DNA of 64,000 nucleotides from Candidatus Hydrogenedentota bacterium (GCA_016791475.1 JAEUWI010000004.1:124001-188000); one strand, 5' to 3'; positions 18,883-28,655 are shown, numbered from the stretch's first letter. Program-made: numbers and translations. The notes: generated by a model from the letters alone, not told the origin.

Positions 18883-20466
18883 CTACTCGCTGCGCTGGGG
18901 GAAAAACCGGCTTGCGAAAGCACCCACGAGAAAAATGGTCAATGTACCGATCACGGTGGCCAGGTTCGCGTGGAAGGGACTGCGCAGCACGGCCAGACTC
19001 TCGGGCCACTGATCCACCGAAGGGAGCGTCATCCACACGATGACGAGCAGGCCCACGATCACCCCGATCACGGCCCCGGCGTTGTTGGACCGTCGCGAGG
19101 CAAAGCCCAGCAGGAAGAGCCCGAGCATGCCGCCCGCGAATATCCCCGAAATAAGCCACCACGCATCGAGCATGCTGTTCACCCGAATCAGCAGCAGGGC
19201 CACCGTCGTCCCCATCGCCCCCCAGAGTAGCGTCGCGCCATGGAGCACGCGCATGGATTGCTTCTCGGTAGCCTGGGGATTGATGAAGCGCGCGTAGATG
19301 TCCTTCAAAATGACCGTCGCCGAGCAGTTCAGGCTCGTGTCAATGCTGCTCATGGCGGCGGCAAGCAAAGCCGCCACGAGCAAACCCACAAGCCCCACGG
19401 GAAGTCCGTTAATGATAAAGTGCGGGAAGACTTTGTCTCCGATGTCCGCGGGGGTCAGCGCGGCCGCCGCCTGCGCGATAGCCGCCTGTTGCGTGGCGTC
19501 GGCCGTTCGCAGCTCGATGTCCAGCCGCGTCGCGGCCACCTGACTGCGCACCTGCTCCAGCATCTCGGGGTGAACCTCGTAGTATGCGAAGAGCGAGGTG
19601 CCGATCGCGAAGAACATGAAGGATGCGGGTACATAGAGCAATGCCATGGCCCAAACGGCCCGCGCGGCGGACCGATGCGAGCGCGCCACATGATAACGCT
19701 GGACCTGGTCCTGATCGATACCGAAATTGTTCAGATTGATCGCCACGCCATAGGCAAACACGACCCAGACCGTGGAGTCGCTGATGGAAGGGCCCCAGCT
19801 TCCCAGACTGAGCTTGCCGTGTTCCCGGGCTATCGCAAGAATCTGGCCGGGCCCCTCGGGCATTCCGGTGACCAGGAGAAACAGCGCGGTCGCCGCACCG
19901 ATAAGCAACACCGCGCTCTGCACCACATCGGTCCACACCACCGCTTCGATCCCACCCAGCAACGTGTAGAAGGTCACGATAGCGCCAGTCACAATGATGG
20001 TCGTGGACATGTCCCAGCCCAGCAGGGATTTCAGCACCAATGCAACCCCCAGCAGGATCGCGCCGATGCGCGCCACCTGATTGAGGACATAACACAACAT
20101 CGTGTAAGTCCGCGCCCAGGGGCCGAATCGGGCCTCCAGATGGGTGTAGGCCGATATCTCGCCGGTATCGCGATAAAAGGGAATGAAATAGCGTGAAGCG
20201 AAAAAGGCCGCCACCGGCAGGGTCAGGCTGAAGACGAATGGATTCCAGTTTCCGCCGTAGGCCTTGCCCGGCACACCGAGAAAGGTCATGCTGGAAAGGT
20301 ACGTGCCAAAGAGTGAGAACGCCACCGCCCAGCCGGGAATGCGACCGCCGCCCGCAGTGAACTGGGCCACGGTCTTGCTGTTGCGGACGAAATAGGAGCC
20401 CACGGCGGAAACAGTGCCTACATAAAGCACCAGAACAACCACATCGACCCAGGGCAATTCCTTCAT
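18883..20466 (-). CDS. Sodium:solute symporter (SSS family)
   Basis: 527 aa with about 13 transmembrane helices. The start is supported by AGGGAA 8 nt before ATG 20466. The N-terminus WVDVVVLVLYVGTVSAVGSYFVRNSKT and AFSLFGTYLSSMTFLGVPGKAYGGNW are typical of SSS sodium-coupled carriers; LLAAAMSSIDTSLNCSATVILKDIY is the family's conserved helix-8 region. The GntR regulator immediately upstream, on the same strand and 30 nt away, probably controls it, so the substrate is likely a small organic acid or sugar that binds the regulator. Confidence 0.92.
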   Translation of the reverse strand: MKELPWVDVVVLVLYVGTVSAVGSYFVRNSKTVAQFTAGGGRIPGWAVAFSLFGTYLSSMTFLGVPGKAYGGNWNPFVFSLTLPVAAFFASRYFIPFYRDTGEISAYTHLEARFGPWARTYTMLCYVLNQVARIGAILLGVALVLKSLLGWDMSTTIIVTGAIVTFYTLLGGIEAVVWTDVVQSAVLLIGAATALFLLVTGMPEGPGQILAIAREHGKLSLGSWGPSISDSTVWVVFAYGVAINLNNFGIDQDQVQRYHVARSHRSAARAVWAMALLYVPASFMFFAIGTSLFAYYEVHPEMLEQVRSQVAATRLDIELRTADATQQAAIAQAAAALTPADIGDKVFPHFIINGLPVGLVGLLVAALLAAAMSSIDTSLNCSATVILKDIYARFINPQATEKQSMRVLHGATLLWGAMGTTVALLLIRVNSMLDAWWLISGIFAGGMLGLFLLGFASRRSNNAGAVIGVIVGLLVIVWMTLPSVDQWPESLAVLRSPFHANLATVIGTLTIFLVGAFASRFFPQRSE

Positions 20467-20496
20467 GTTCAGGTTCCCTTATTACGGGCCAGGGCC

Positions 20497-21189
20497 CTAT
20501 TCCGCCAGGGTTCGTTCCAAGTGCGCGCGCAACAATGACAACGCGAGCGCACCATCGCGGCGTCGAAGGGCCTCCGCAATAAGGTGATGCTCACGGATAG
20601 ACATGGCCGCGTTCTCTTTTGGATTCGGTGCGACTTCGGTCGATGCCGCAAAATAGCCGGACAGCACCTGATGCATACCCGCGATAAGGGGATTCCCCGT
20701 CATCTCCAGGATCAGGCGATGAAATGCAAGATCGATTTCGTCTGCTTCGGGCGTGTGGCCAGCCTCCGCCGCGATGGATTCAAAGGTATCCGCCAGTTCC
20801 CCGAGTCGTGCCAGTTGCGCCTCCGTCGCATGGCCCACCGCCAGATCCACCGCGCCCACCTCCAGCACATAGCGCAACTGCGCCAGGCGAATGAACTCCC
20901 CCTCTTTGCCGCCGCGGCCATAGAGCGGCACCCAGCGCGACATCAGTTGAACAGGGTCGGGCCGACTGACCAGCAAACCTTTCTTCTGACGACTTTCCAG
21001 GATACCCAGGGAGCGAAGCTGGCTCAAGGCCTCCCGCGCAATGCTCCGCGAGACGTCATAGTGCGCCTCCACCTGATCGCCCGTCATGAAGAACTCGCCC
21101 TCGCTGAGATCGGAGGCCACGATGTCCTCATGAATCTTGAGGGCCAGACGATTGGCGAGGCTGTCGCCTTGTGTTGCGGGTCGTTCCAT
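20497..21189 (-). CDS. GntR-family (FadR-type) transcription regulator
   Basis: 230 aa. The N-terminal winged helix-turn-helix (residues 10-70, GDQVEAHYDVSRSIAREALSQLRSLGILESRQKKGLLV) is followed by an all-helical FCD effector domain with metal-ligand-like D/H residues (EIDLAFHRLILEMTGNPLI, SIREHHLIAEALRRRD). Represses or activates genes in response to a carboxylate-like ligand. A candidate operator lies directly upstream at 21202-21222 and the symporter directly downstream. Confidence 0.9.
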   Translation of the reverse strand: MERPATQGDSLANRLALKIHEDIVASDLSEGEFFMTGDQVEAHYDVSRSIAREALSQLRSLGILESRQKKGLLVSRPDPVQLMSRWVPLYGRGGKEGEFIRLAQLRYVLEVGAVDLAVGHATEAQLARLGELADTFESIAAEAGHTPEADEIDLAFHRLILEMTGNPLIAGMHQVLSGYFAASTEVAPNPKENAAMSIREHHLIAEALRRRDGALALSLLRAHLERTLAE

Positions 21190-21201
21190 GAGAAAAAGTT
21201 A

Positions 21202-21222
21202 GCAATATTCTCTTGATATTGC
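21202..21222. promoter_or_regulatory. Candidate GntR operator
   Basis: Perfect inverted repeat GCAATAT, 7-nt spacer, ATATTGC, starting 13 bp upstream of the regulator's ATG and in the shared region with kdsB (a TATAAA at 21234-21239 could be kdsB's -10). Suggests autoregulation. Confidence 0.5.
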
Positions 21223-21305
21223 AAGCAAGTCGTTATAAACTGCCGATACGTCCAATTAAGTCATACTTATTCCCGGCAAGCAGTTCAGCCCGCAGGAGAG
21301 CAGCC

Positions 21306-22067
21306 ATGGCAAAGACCCGAATCACCGGTATCATTCCCGCCCGCTACGGCTCCACCCGATTGCCCGGCAAGCCCCTGCGGGCCATTCTGGACAAATCCAT
21401 GATCCAGCACGTCTACGAGCGCTGCGCAATGGCCGACAGCATCGACGATCTTGTGGTGGCCACGGACGACGAGCGCATCCGCGATGCCGTCCTCGCCTTT
21501 GGTGGCAAGGCGGTGATGACGCGGCCCGATCATCCCAGCGGCACGGATCGGCTGGCGGAAGTGGCGGAGTCCCTCGAAACGGATATCGTCGTCAATATTC
21601 AAGGCGACCAGCCCTTCTTCAATCCCGATATGATCGATGAAGTCGTTACGCCGCTCGTTGCCGATCCCGCCCTGGAGGTTGCCACGCTCATGTACCCCAT
21701 CGAGCGCGAGGACGATCTCCACGACACCGGCGTGGTCAAAGTAGTCACCAACCTGCTCGGCGACGCCCTCTACTTCTCCCGCTCTCTCATCCCCTTTCCT
21801 CGCCAACACGTTGCCCACAAGGTCTTTGAGCATGTCGGGCTCTACGCCTATCGAAGAACTTCGCTCCTGCGCCTCGCCAAACTGCCCGTGACCACCCTGG
21901 AGGCGGTTGAATCGCTGGAGCAATTGCGCTGGCTGGAACACGGCGTTCGCATCCGCGTCGTCGAGTCCCAGTGCGCCGATCAGGCCTTCAGCGGCTTCAG
22001 CGTGGACACCCCCGAAGATCTCGCCCGCGCCGAAGCCATGCTCCGCGAACACCTTCAGAACGGATAA
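21306..22067 (+). CDS. kdsB: 3-deoxy-manno-octulosonate cytidylyltransferase
   Basis: 253 aa from ATG 21306 with AGGAG 6 nt upstream. Transfers CMP from CTP to Kdo in the cytosol, activating it for LPS inner-core synthesis. Seen motifs: IIPARYGSTRLPGKPL (nucleotide binding), VVATDD, HPSGTDRLAEV, NIQGDQPF (metal aspartate), FPFPR-like LIPFPRQ, HVGLYAYRR and VDTPEDL. Length is standard. It is followed 7 nt later by an unrecognised gene in the same operon. Confidence 0.96.
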   Translation: MAKTRITGIIPARYGSTRLPGKPLRAILDKSMIQHVYERCAMADSIDDLVVATDDERIRDAVLAFGGKAVMTRPDHPSGTDRLAEVAESLETDIVVNIQGDQPFFNPDMIDEVVTPLVADPALEVATLMYPIEREDDLHDTGVVKVVTNLLGDALYFSRSLIPFPRQHVAHKVFEHVGLYAYRRTSLLRLAKLPVTTLEAVESLEQLRWLEHGVRIRVVESQCADQAFSGFSVDTPEDLARAEAMLREHLQNG

Positions 22068-22074
22068 GCCTCCC

Positions 22075-23271
22075 ATGCCCATAGCGCCCAACACCCTCGA
22101 AGAACTCAGCCAGCAGCTCTCCCCCCTCGCCTCCGAGCGCGTTGATCGCGCTGTGGATCGCATGGTTGCCGCGAAAGAACGCGGCGGCAAGATCGTAATC
22201 GTCACCGGTAGTGGCCCGAACATCCACGAGGGCGTCACCACGCTCATCGCCGAACTCATGCACCGGGGCATCGTCGATGGCGTATCCACAAGCTCCGCCG
22301 TGGTCTCTCACGAAATGGGCGGCACGCTTGACAAGGTGAAGCGCTGCAACGGCGCGGCGCTCGGTTTAGACCCCGACACACTCCCCCGTGGCGGCGACTT
22401 CGAGCTCACCCTCATGAGCCCCGAGACGGACGCGGAGCTGGAAGCCCACCTGCGCCTCGACCGCGATCTCATGGCGCGCCTGGAGAAGGCCGAAGGCAAG
22501 ACCATCATCAAGGCCGCGGGCAACCTCGGCTACCCCATGGGCCTCTGGATCGAGCGGCTCTCCGAAGAGATCGGCACCCTCGCCCGTATCCACGGAAAGA
22601 CTTTCGAAGAAGTCGCCGGACTCGGCGCCGACGAACGTACCATGATCGGCGCGGGCGCGCGTCTGGGTCTCCCCGTCCTCGTCACCATCCCCCAGCTCAT
22701 CGGCGGCGGCGCGACCGGCCTCTCCATCGGCGACAGCATCAGCATCACGGAGCGCGCCTCGCGCCTAGCCCACATGCTCTCCAGCGCCGACGTCATCATC
22801 GAATCCGCCGTCGCCCTCACCCAGGAGATTCACGACGGCCCCTTCGAGTGCTACACCGGCCACGGCCTCTGGTCCGCATGGGAAGGCCGCTACCACTACT
22901 CCCTCGAAGGCAAAACCCTCGTCCGCATGGACCTCGACCCCGCCCTCGAAACCGTCTACCAGGCCGAGCAGGGCAACAGCGCCGTCCAGCAGGCCATCGC
23001 CGACGGCCTGCCCAAAACCAAAACCTTCAAAGTCCCCTTCCGCATGGAAATGTCCGGCTTCGCCCGCCACGAAGGCAGCATCCCCATCACCGGCGACATC
23101 GGCCTCCTCTGGCCCGTCCTCGCCCTCCGCCTCGCCCAGCGCCTCAACCTCGAACTCGACTTCCTCTCCTATCCCCAGCAGACCCCACAGGGCCAAGCCA
23201 TGCGCGAGGCCATTGTGCGCAACATCAAGCCCATCAGCCGGAAGAGGATGCTGGACGCGCTGCGGGGGTGA
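22075..23271 (+). CDS. Unrecognised conserved-looking protein in the kdsB operon
   Basis: 398 aa from ATG 22075, 7 nt after kdsB. I do not recognise the family with confidence. No signal or membrane segment. Residues 38-60 (GGKIVIVTGSGPNIHEGVTT) look like a nucleotide- or phosphate-binding Rossmann-type beta-loop; GGTLDKV, IKAAGNLGYPMGLW, PVLVTIPQLIGGGATGLSIGDS, and MEMSGFARHEGSIPITGDIG are glycine- and histidine-rich blocks that would make sense around an active site. Deoxyhypusine-synthase-like folds came to mind but the signature does not match. The operon suggests envelope sugar metabolism; that is inference only. Confidence 0.75.
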   Translation: MPIAPNTLEELSQQLSPLASERVDRAVDRMVAAKERGGKIVIVTGSGPNIHEGVTTLIAELMHRGIVDGVSTSSAVVSHEMGGTLDKVKRCNGAALGLDPDTLPRGGDFELTLMSPETDAELEAHLRLDRDLMARLEKAEGKTIIKAAGNLGYPMGLWIERLSEEIGTLARIHGKTFEEVAGLGADERTMIGAGARLGLPVLVTIPQLIGGGATGLSIGDSISITERASRLAHMLSSADVIIESAVALTQEIHDGPFECYTGHGLWSAWEGRYHYSLEGKTLVRMDLDPALETVYQAEQGNSAVQQAIADGLPKTKTFKVPFRMEMSGFARHEGSIPITGDIGLLWPVLALRLAQRLNLELDFLSYPQQTPQGQAMREAIVRNIKPISRKRMLDALRG

Positions 23272-23350
23272 GTCGGAGTCTTTATCGTGCTCCCGAAGCC
23301 TGAAAAGTGCTACGCTCTACCCGCACAGACTCATAGCCGAGGAGTAGACC

Positions 23351-25063
23351 ATGTCCAGAAGCATCCTTCTAAACACTCAGACCAAAAACTATTTGGATCT
23401 GATTGGGAACGGACGCATCTATCGAGTACCACCCTACCAGCGCGACTACTCCTGGGAAATCGATCAATGGGAAGATCTCTGGAATGACGTGCTGGACATG
23501 AAGGCCGACGCTGGGGAACGCCACTATATGGGGGCCCTGGTGGTCGAAGGAACGAGCGACCGGGAGTTCGGCATCATAGACGGGCAGCAGCGCCTGGCGA
23601 CGTTGAGCATCATCGCGCTGGCCGTACTCGCTCATCTGAACGATCTCGTTCGAGCGGGTAAGGAGCCGGAGAAGAATCGGGAAAGAGCGGTGGAACTTCG
23701 GAAACGTTTCATTGGGGACAAAGATCCGGCCTCACTTATCGAGAGCAGCAAGCTGTTCCTGAATGAAAACGATGATGGATTCTACCAGGACTATCTGGTG
23801 CAACTCCGCACACCAAACAACCCGCGGGGCTTGTCGCGTTCGAACAGCCAGCTCTGGAAGTGTTTCCGGTTCTATGTCGACGCGATAAACAAAGAGCCCG
23901 GCCTCGCGGAATCAGGTCAGGAACTGGCGCACTTGCTGAGCGAAACCATCGCGCGCCAGTTGCTTTTCATCCTGATCACCGTGGACGACGAACTGAATGC
24001 CTATACCGTCTTCGAAACGTTGAACGCGCGAGGCCTGGAGCTGTCGGCAACCGATCTGCTGAAGAATTATCTTTTCTCGCGGGTGAAGGCGAGCAATGAC
24101 TTAGTTGCGCTCCAACGGCGGTGGAAGGCACTCGTAGGCACCGTTCGTCAGGAGAGATTCCCGGAATTTCTGCGCTATCACTTGCTGTGCGAGCAGCCCA
24201 AAATTCGAACGCAGCGGCTCTTCAAAATCGTGCGTGATCGGGTGACCCGTCCAGAGGAGGTCTTCGCCCTGATGGACGGCCTGGAACAACGGGCGGAGCT
24301 CTTCGCGGCGCTCAGTGATCCGGGGCATGAATACTGGATCGACTTCCCCAATTGCCGTCCCCATATTCAGGAAATGCAACTTTTTCGGGTGCGTCAGTTG
24401 ACTCCGGTGCTTTTCGCAGCTTGGGAAACCCTTTCTCGCGACGACTTCGCACGGGTCTTGAAGATGCTTGCGCGCCTGACCTTCCGGCATACGGTAGTGA
24501 CCGGACTCAACACCAACGAATTGGAGCCCGTAAGCCACGCAGGGGCGAAGGCGCTGCTCAACGGGGAGGTCAAATCGCCCGCCCAGCTTTTCGACCGCTT
24601 GCGGCCCATTTATGTAGAAAAAGATCGATTCGTCCAAGCCTTTGCCGAGCTCGAGGTTTCAACGCGAGGACAAAAGAAGAAACTGGCAAAGTACATTCTC
24701 TGCGCCTTGGAACGGGATGCTTCAGGACGGCCCTGCGACTATCAAACGGACCCCGGCTCTATCGAGCACATTCTACCCGAGAATCCGGGCGCGGAGTGGG
24801 AGGCTATATTTTCGCAAGACCGGCAGGAGAAGTATGTGTATCGACTTGGCAACCTTGCCTTACTCCAGGCGGCTGCAAATCGCAATGTCGGTAATAGCGG
24901 CTACGACGTGAAACTTCAGGCCTATGCAAGCAGCCATTACGACTCGACCAGGTTGGTCGCCTCGATTGCGCCCGAGGAGTGGACACCAGAATTGCTGAAT
25001 GAACGACAGCGCCAAATGGCCGTGCGTGCGGAGCACCTGTGGCGTTCCGACTTCGCCGATTAG
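23351..25063 (+). CDS. DUF262/DUF1524 (GmrSD-type) nuclease-like protein
   Basis: 570 aa. The DUF262 half carries VPPYQRDYSW (about residue 27), the DGQQR motif in GIIDGQQRLATLSI (about 75) for nucleotide hydrolysis and FETLNARGLELSATDLLKNYLF (about 222). The DUF1524 half has an HNH-like nuclease signature: SIEHILPENPGAEW (about 476), YRLGNLALL and NRNVGNSGY. This GmrS-GmrD fused layout is found in type IV restriction enzymes that cut modified phage DNA, so anti-phage defence is likely. No partner defence gene adjoins it. Confidence 0.9.
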   Translation: MSRSILLNTQTKNYLDLIGNGRIYRVPPYQRDYSWEIDQWEDLWNDVLDMKADAGERHYMGALVVEGTSDREFGIIDGQQRLATLSIIALAVLAHLNDLVRAGKEPEKNRERAVELRKRFIGDKDPASLIESSKLFLNENDDGFYQDYLVQLRTPNNPRGLSRSNSQLWKCFRFYVDAINKEPGLAESGQELAHLLSETIARQLLFILITVDDELNAYTVFETLNARGLELSATDLLKNYLFSRVKASNDLVALQRRWKALVGTVRQERFPEFLRYHLLCEQPKIRTQRLFKIVRDRVTRPEEVFALMDGLEQRAELFAALSDPGHEYWIDFPNCRPHIQEMQLFRVRQLTPVLFAAWETLSRDDFARVLKMLARLTFRHTVVTGLNTNELEPVSHAGAKALLNGEVKSPAQLFDRLRPIYVEKDRFVQAFAELEVSTRGQKKKLAKYILCALERDASGRPCDYQTDPGSIEHILPENPGAEWEAIFSQDRQEKYVYRLGNLALLQAAANRNVGNSGYDVKLQAYASSHYDSTRLVASIAPEEWTPELLNERQRQMAVRAEHLWRSDFAD

Positions 25064-25176
25064 ACTTTCCGCGCTCGTTGAATTCCACTCCCGCGCGTCT
25101 TATCATGTCCCTGCGGCGGGCCTCTCCCCCTTGTGCCCGCCCTGACTGAGAGAGCACCTACCTGGGAACCCGTGCC

Positions 25177-28100
25177 ATGTCTTCGCTGTACCGAATCCCC
25201 CGCTATGCCCTGTCCCTTTTTCTCGCCATCCCCGTTCTCGCGCTGGATACCCAATGGGAGTTCAAACCGCCCCTGGGCCAGGCGGACGCTTCGCCCGCCA
25301 TTGCCGATCTAAATGGCGATGGTGTGAACGACGTCGTCGTCACCACGTCGGCCGGCAGCATCATAGCGATTGACCATCAGGGCCGCCAGATCTGGATGCG
25401 GGGCGTCCAGATCCCCATCAGCATCGCGCCGACAGCGGTAAACCTGCTGGAGGACGAGACCCCGGAAGTGCTGGTTGTGAATCAGTCGGGCCAGCTTTTC
25501 TGCATGGCGGGGCGCAACGGCGACCCCATCTGGGACTACAGCCTGCCGGGCAAGATCGCCTGGGGCATGACGGCCCTGTCAGTCCATGATCTGGATGGCG
25601 ACGGGGCGCTGGAGATCATCGCGGCGGACGACGCGGGGCATGTCGTCTGCCTGTCGCGCGAAGGAGAAAAAATCTGGCAATACGACGGCGACCATGGCCA
25701 CGGCATGTGCCCGGCGGTGGGTCTCATCGGAGACGGCAAGAATCCGGTCATCATGATGGCGGGACCCAAGACGGCCATGCTGTGCCTGGACGCGAAGGGC
25801 AAGCTGCTCTGGAAGGTCGAAGGCGTTAACGGGGCGAGTCCCGTCATCGCCGATCTCGACGGCGACGGTAAAAACGAGATCGTGGGCGCGATGGACAATG
25901 CCCTGATGGCGGTCGACGCAAAGGGCAAGGTCCTTTGGAAGCTGGCGACGCCGCGCACGATAGACAGCTCCATTGCCGTGGCCGATGCGGATGAAGACGG
26001 CGTCAACGAAATCTATGCCGTGGACCTCGGCGGCCAGGTCGTCTGCGCAAGCCCGGACGGTAAGCAGCTCTGGAAGGCGGACATCCGCGAGCGTTCACGC
26101 CGCTCGCCCACGGTGGGCGATGTGGACGGCGACGGCAAGCTGGAGGTGGTGGTCGCGGGTTACAGCGGCGAACTCTTCCTCTACACCGGCGACGGCGACT
26201 TGAAAGAGTCCCACCCCATGCCCCAGAGCACGAACGCCTCCCCCACCATCGCTGATCTGAAGGGCGACGGCACGCCCTCGGTGGTGTACATCACCGCGAC
26301 GGGCTCGGTCATCGCCTACGGCTGGCCCGAGGCCAAGCCCGACGCCAAGGTGCAGTGGCCGGAGTACCGTTTCAGCAGCCAGCGCGGCGGCGAATATCTT
26401 CCGCCCCGTGCCCACTCGCCCGTGAAGATTGCCCACATCGATTTTGGCGATCTCTATGCCGGCGCCAATGCCGTTTCCCTGCGGGTGGAAAACCCGGAGC
26501 AGGCGGAGCTGCATGTCATCGTTCAGGTGGACCGCACTGGCGAAAAGACAAAACACACGGACGTCGTTTCGCGCGACGCCGTGGTTTCGGTGCAGGCCGA
26601 CTACCTCCTGGGCGCAGGCGCCCCCGCCGAAGTCACCATTCGCGCTTCGGTGGTGCAGGGCGAGGTCACGGTAGCGCACCGTTCCCTCTCGGCCTGGGTC
26701 GTGCCCTTCCGCAAAGAAGTGGATGACCTGACCCGCCTCATACAGACCGTACAGACCAATGCCGGCCAGCTTCCGAAAGCCTTCGCGCTGCTCGGAGAGG
26801 CTGCCGCCGCCCAGGGACGCCTCGCGGACTACAGCGCACGGGCCGCCGTGGCGGGCACCTTGACCGAAGTGGGACAGCGCGAACTGCGCGACAGCCTGCG
26901 CGGGGACCTGAACCGCTTCGCGCAATTGAAAACCCTCACCGACAACGCCCTCGCGAGCAGGGCCCAGGGTGCGTGGCCCATTCAGCTTGCCGCAGCCAAC
27001 CCCTGGGCGCCCTTCGGCGGCACCGACGAAGTGCTGGAGTCCCGCACGGCGGGTCGACAGGTGACCATCGAAGCCTTCCAGGGCGAAACAGAGAATGCCG
27101 CGCTGAACGCCTTCAACTGGTCCGCCGATGCCCAGACGGTGCGGGTGGAATTGGACGACATCGTGCGCGAAGGCGCGGACGCCGCCTCGGGGCTCCCGTG
27201 GCATGAGGTGGTCACGCTTCATGAGGTGGTGGCCGTGCCCGCCCAGACGCTGGACAAGTCGGCCGACGCCCTGCCGGTGATGAACCAGGGCCAGGTGCTG
27301 ACCCTGCCCGGCTGGGATGCCCGCCAGGTGTGGCTGACGGTGAACACCAGCAAGCTGGAGCCGGGCACCTGGAAGAGCGTGGTGCACCTCCGCACGCTCG
27401 AAGTGGAAACCCAGTCCTTCGATTTGCCGTTGACAATCGAGGTATCGGCGGTGAAGCTGGCCGATACGAACGTGCTCAGGCACTGCAACTGGGGCTACGT
27501 GGCCAGTTCTCGCCTGAAGCACCACGAACCCCAGGCCATCGCCGACCGCGTGGCCCATGGAAACAACGTATTCGTGAGCACCTTCCTCCCCAGGGCAACC
27601 TATGACGCAGAGGGCAAACTCACGGGTGAAATTGATTACACGGCCCACGACACCTTCATGGGCAAGTACGCGCCCCACGGCCTCATCCTCTTCCAGAACT
27701 ACAACCCCATCACCACCACCGCGCCGCTGGACAGCGAAGCCTACAAAAAAGCCTACATCCACTATGTCCGTGAATGGGTCAAGCACCTCGCAACCCTCGG
27801 CGTGGGCTACGACGGCTTCGCCATGTACCCCATCGACGAGCCGGGCCTGACGGATGGCCTGGTGCAGATGTACCTTCACAATGCCAAACTCACCCGTGAA
27901 GCCGACCCGAAAATCCTCATGTACACCGACCCCGTCGCGCGCATCACGGAAGAAGAACTGCGGGAGATGCTGCCCTGGGTCGATATCTGGTGCCCCAACC
28001 GCGTGGGATTCCTGCTCAACGTCGGCGCAGAGAAGCTGAAGATCATGCAGGAGGACCCCGGCGCGATTCTCTGGAACTACGAGTGTCTGGGCAACGCCAA

Positions 28101-28569
28101 GCATCAGTCCCCTCTGGGCTACTACCGCGCCCAGGCCTGGCTCGCCTGGCACCACAACCTCACCGGCATCGGTTTCTGGTCCTACTGCACCTCCAGCGCC
28201 GACCCCTGGTACCGCCCCGTGGACACCCTGGACTACCTCATGACTTATCAGGGCGACGGACCCGTCTCCAGCAAGCGCTGGGAGGCCGTCCGCGATGGCG
28301 TGGAGGACTACGCCATGCTCCATGCCCTCCGGGAAGCGACCGAGGCGGCCAAAGCCCGTGGTGGCGCCCTGGAGGCGGTCAAGGAGGCCGAGGCCCTGCT
28401 GGATGGCGGCGCTACGGCCATCGCCCAGTTCTGCGGACTCGATGAACACGGCACGGAGCCCGGCAAAGGTGGTGCGGCGGGTGCGCGCAAACTTGCGGAT
28501 GAACGCTTCCAGGCCATTCAGGAGACGCGCCGCGAAATCGCCCGCCTCATGCCCCTCTTGACGCCCTGA
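25177..28569 (+). CDS. Secreted FG-GAP/PQQ propeller fused to DUF4091 glycosidase-like domain
   Basis: 1130 aa with a signal peptide (MSSLYRIPRYALSLFLAIPVLA). Residues 30-390 form a beta propeller with calcium-binding FG-GAP repeats (IADLNGDGVNDV, DLDGDGALEI, DLDGDGKNEI, DADEDGVNEI, DVDGDGKLEV). A coiled linker of about 100 residues follows, then beta-sandwich sequence, and from about residue 745 a DUF4091 domain: TFLPRATYDAEG, GYDGFAMYPIDEPG, DIWCPN, and GIGFWSYC. The acid pair in the IDEPG region would be catalytic in this TIM-barrel clan. The propeller probably binds the glycan. A strong terminator follows. Confidence 0.88.
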   Translation: MSSLYRIPRYALSLFLAIPVLALDTQWEFKPPLGQADASPAIADLNGDGVNDVVVTTSAGSIIAIDHQGRQIWMRGVQIPISIAPTAVNLLEDETPEVLVVNQSGQLFCMAGRNGDPIWDYSLPGKIAWGMTALSVHDLDGDGALEIIAADDAGHVVCLSREGEKIWQYDGDHGHGMCPAVGLIGDGKNPVIMMAGPKTAMLCLDAKGKLLWKVEGVNGASPVIADLDGDGKNEIVGAMDNALMAVDAKGKVLWKLATPRTIDSSIAVADADEDGVNEIYAVDLGGQVVCASPDGKQLWKADIRERSRRSPTVGDVDGDGKLEVVVAGYSGELFLYTGDGDLKESHPMPQSTNASPTIADLKGDGTPSVVYITATGSVIAYGWPEAKPDAKVQWPEYRFSSQRGGEYLPPRAHSPVKIAHIDFGDLYAGANAVSLRVENPEQAELHVIVQVDRTGEKTKHTDVVSRDAVVSVQADYLLGAGAPAEVTIRASVVQGEVTVAHRSLSAWVVPFRKEVDDLTRLIQTVQTNAGQLPKAFALLGEAAAAQGRLADYSARAAVAGTLTEVGQRELRDSLRGDLNRFAQLKTLTDNALASRAQGAWPIQLAAANPWAPFGGTDEVLESRTAGRQVTIEAFQGETENAALNAFNWSADAQTVRVELDDIVREGADAASGLPWHEVVTLHEVVAVPAQTLDKSADALPVMNQGQVLTLPGWDARQVWLTVNTSKLEPGTWKSVVHLRTLEVETQSFDLPLTIEVSAVKLADTNVLRHCNWGYVASSRLKHHEPQAIADRVAHGNNVFVSTFLPRATYDAEGKLTGEIDYTAHDTFMGKYAPHGLILFQNYNPITTTAPLDSEAYKKAYIHYVREWVKHLATLGVGYDGFAMYPIDEPGLTDGLVQMYLHNAKLTREADPKILMYTDPVARITEEELREMLPWVDIWCPNRVGFLLNVGAEKLKIMQEDPGAILWNYECLGNAKHQSPLGYYRAQAWLAWHHNLTGIGFWSYCTSSADPWYRPVDTLDYLMTYQGDGPVSSKRWEAVRDGVEDYAMLHALREATEAAKARGGALEAVKEAEALLDGGATAIAQFCGLDEHGTEPGKGGAAGARKLADERFQAIQETRREIARLMPLLTP

Positions 28570-28589
28570 AATGGCCCGCCACTAAAGAC

Positions 28590-28627
28590 AAGCCCTTGCG
28601 CAACCCACAGGCAGCGCAAGGGCTTTT
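28590..28627 (+). terminator. Rho-independent terminator
   Basis: Stem AAGCCCTTGCGC (28590-28601), loop AACCCACAGGCA, stem GCGCAAGGGCTT (28614-28625), then a T-rich tail. 12-bp perfect stem right after the DUF4091 gene. Confidence 0.9.
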
Positions 28628-28655
28628 GTTGATTTATATCGGATTACCTTCGGAA

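Noticed and set aside
24387-24400. GGGTGCGTCAGT inside the DUF262 gene, resembling the nested repeat motif
   Set aside because: Only a partial match and explained by coding sequence.
26095-28449. 784-aa minus-strand frame
   Set aside because: Shadow of the FG-GAP/DUF4091 gene, which has a signal peptide and recognisable domains.
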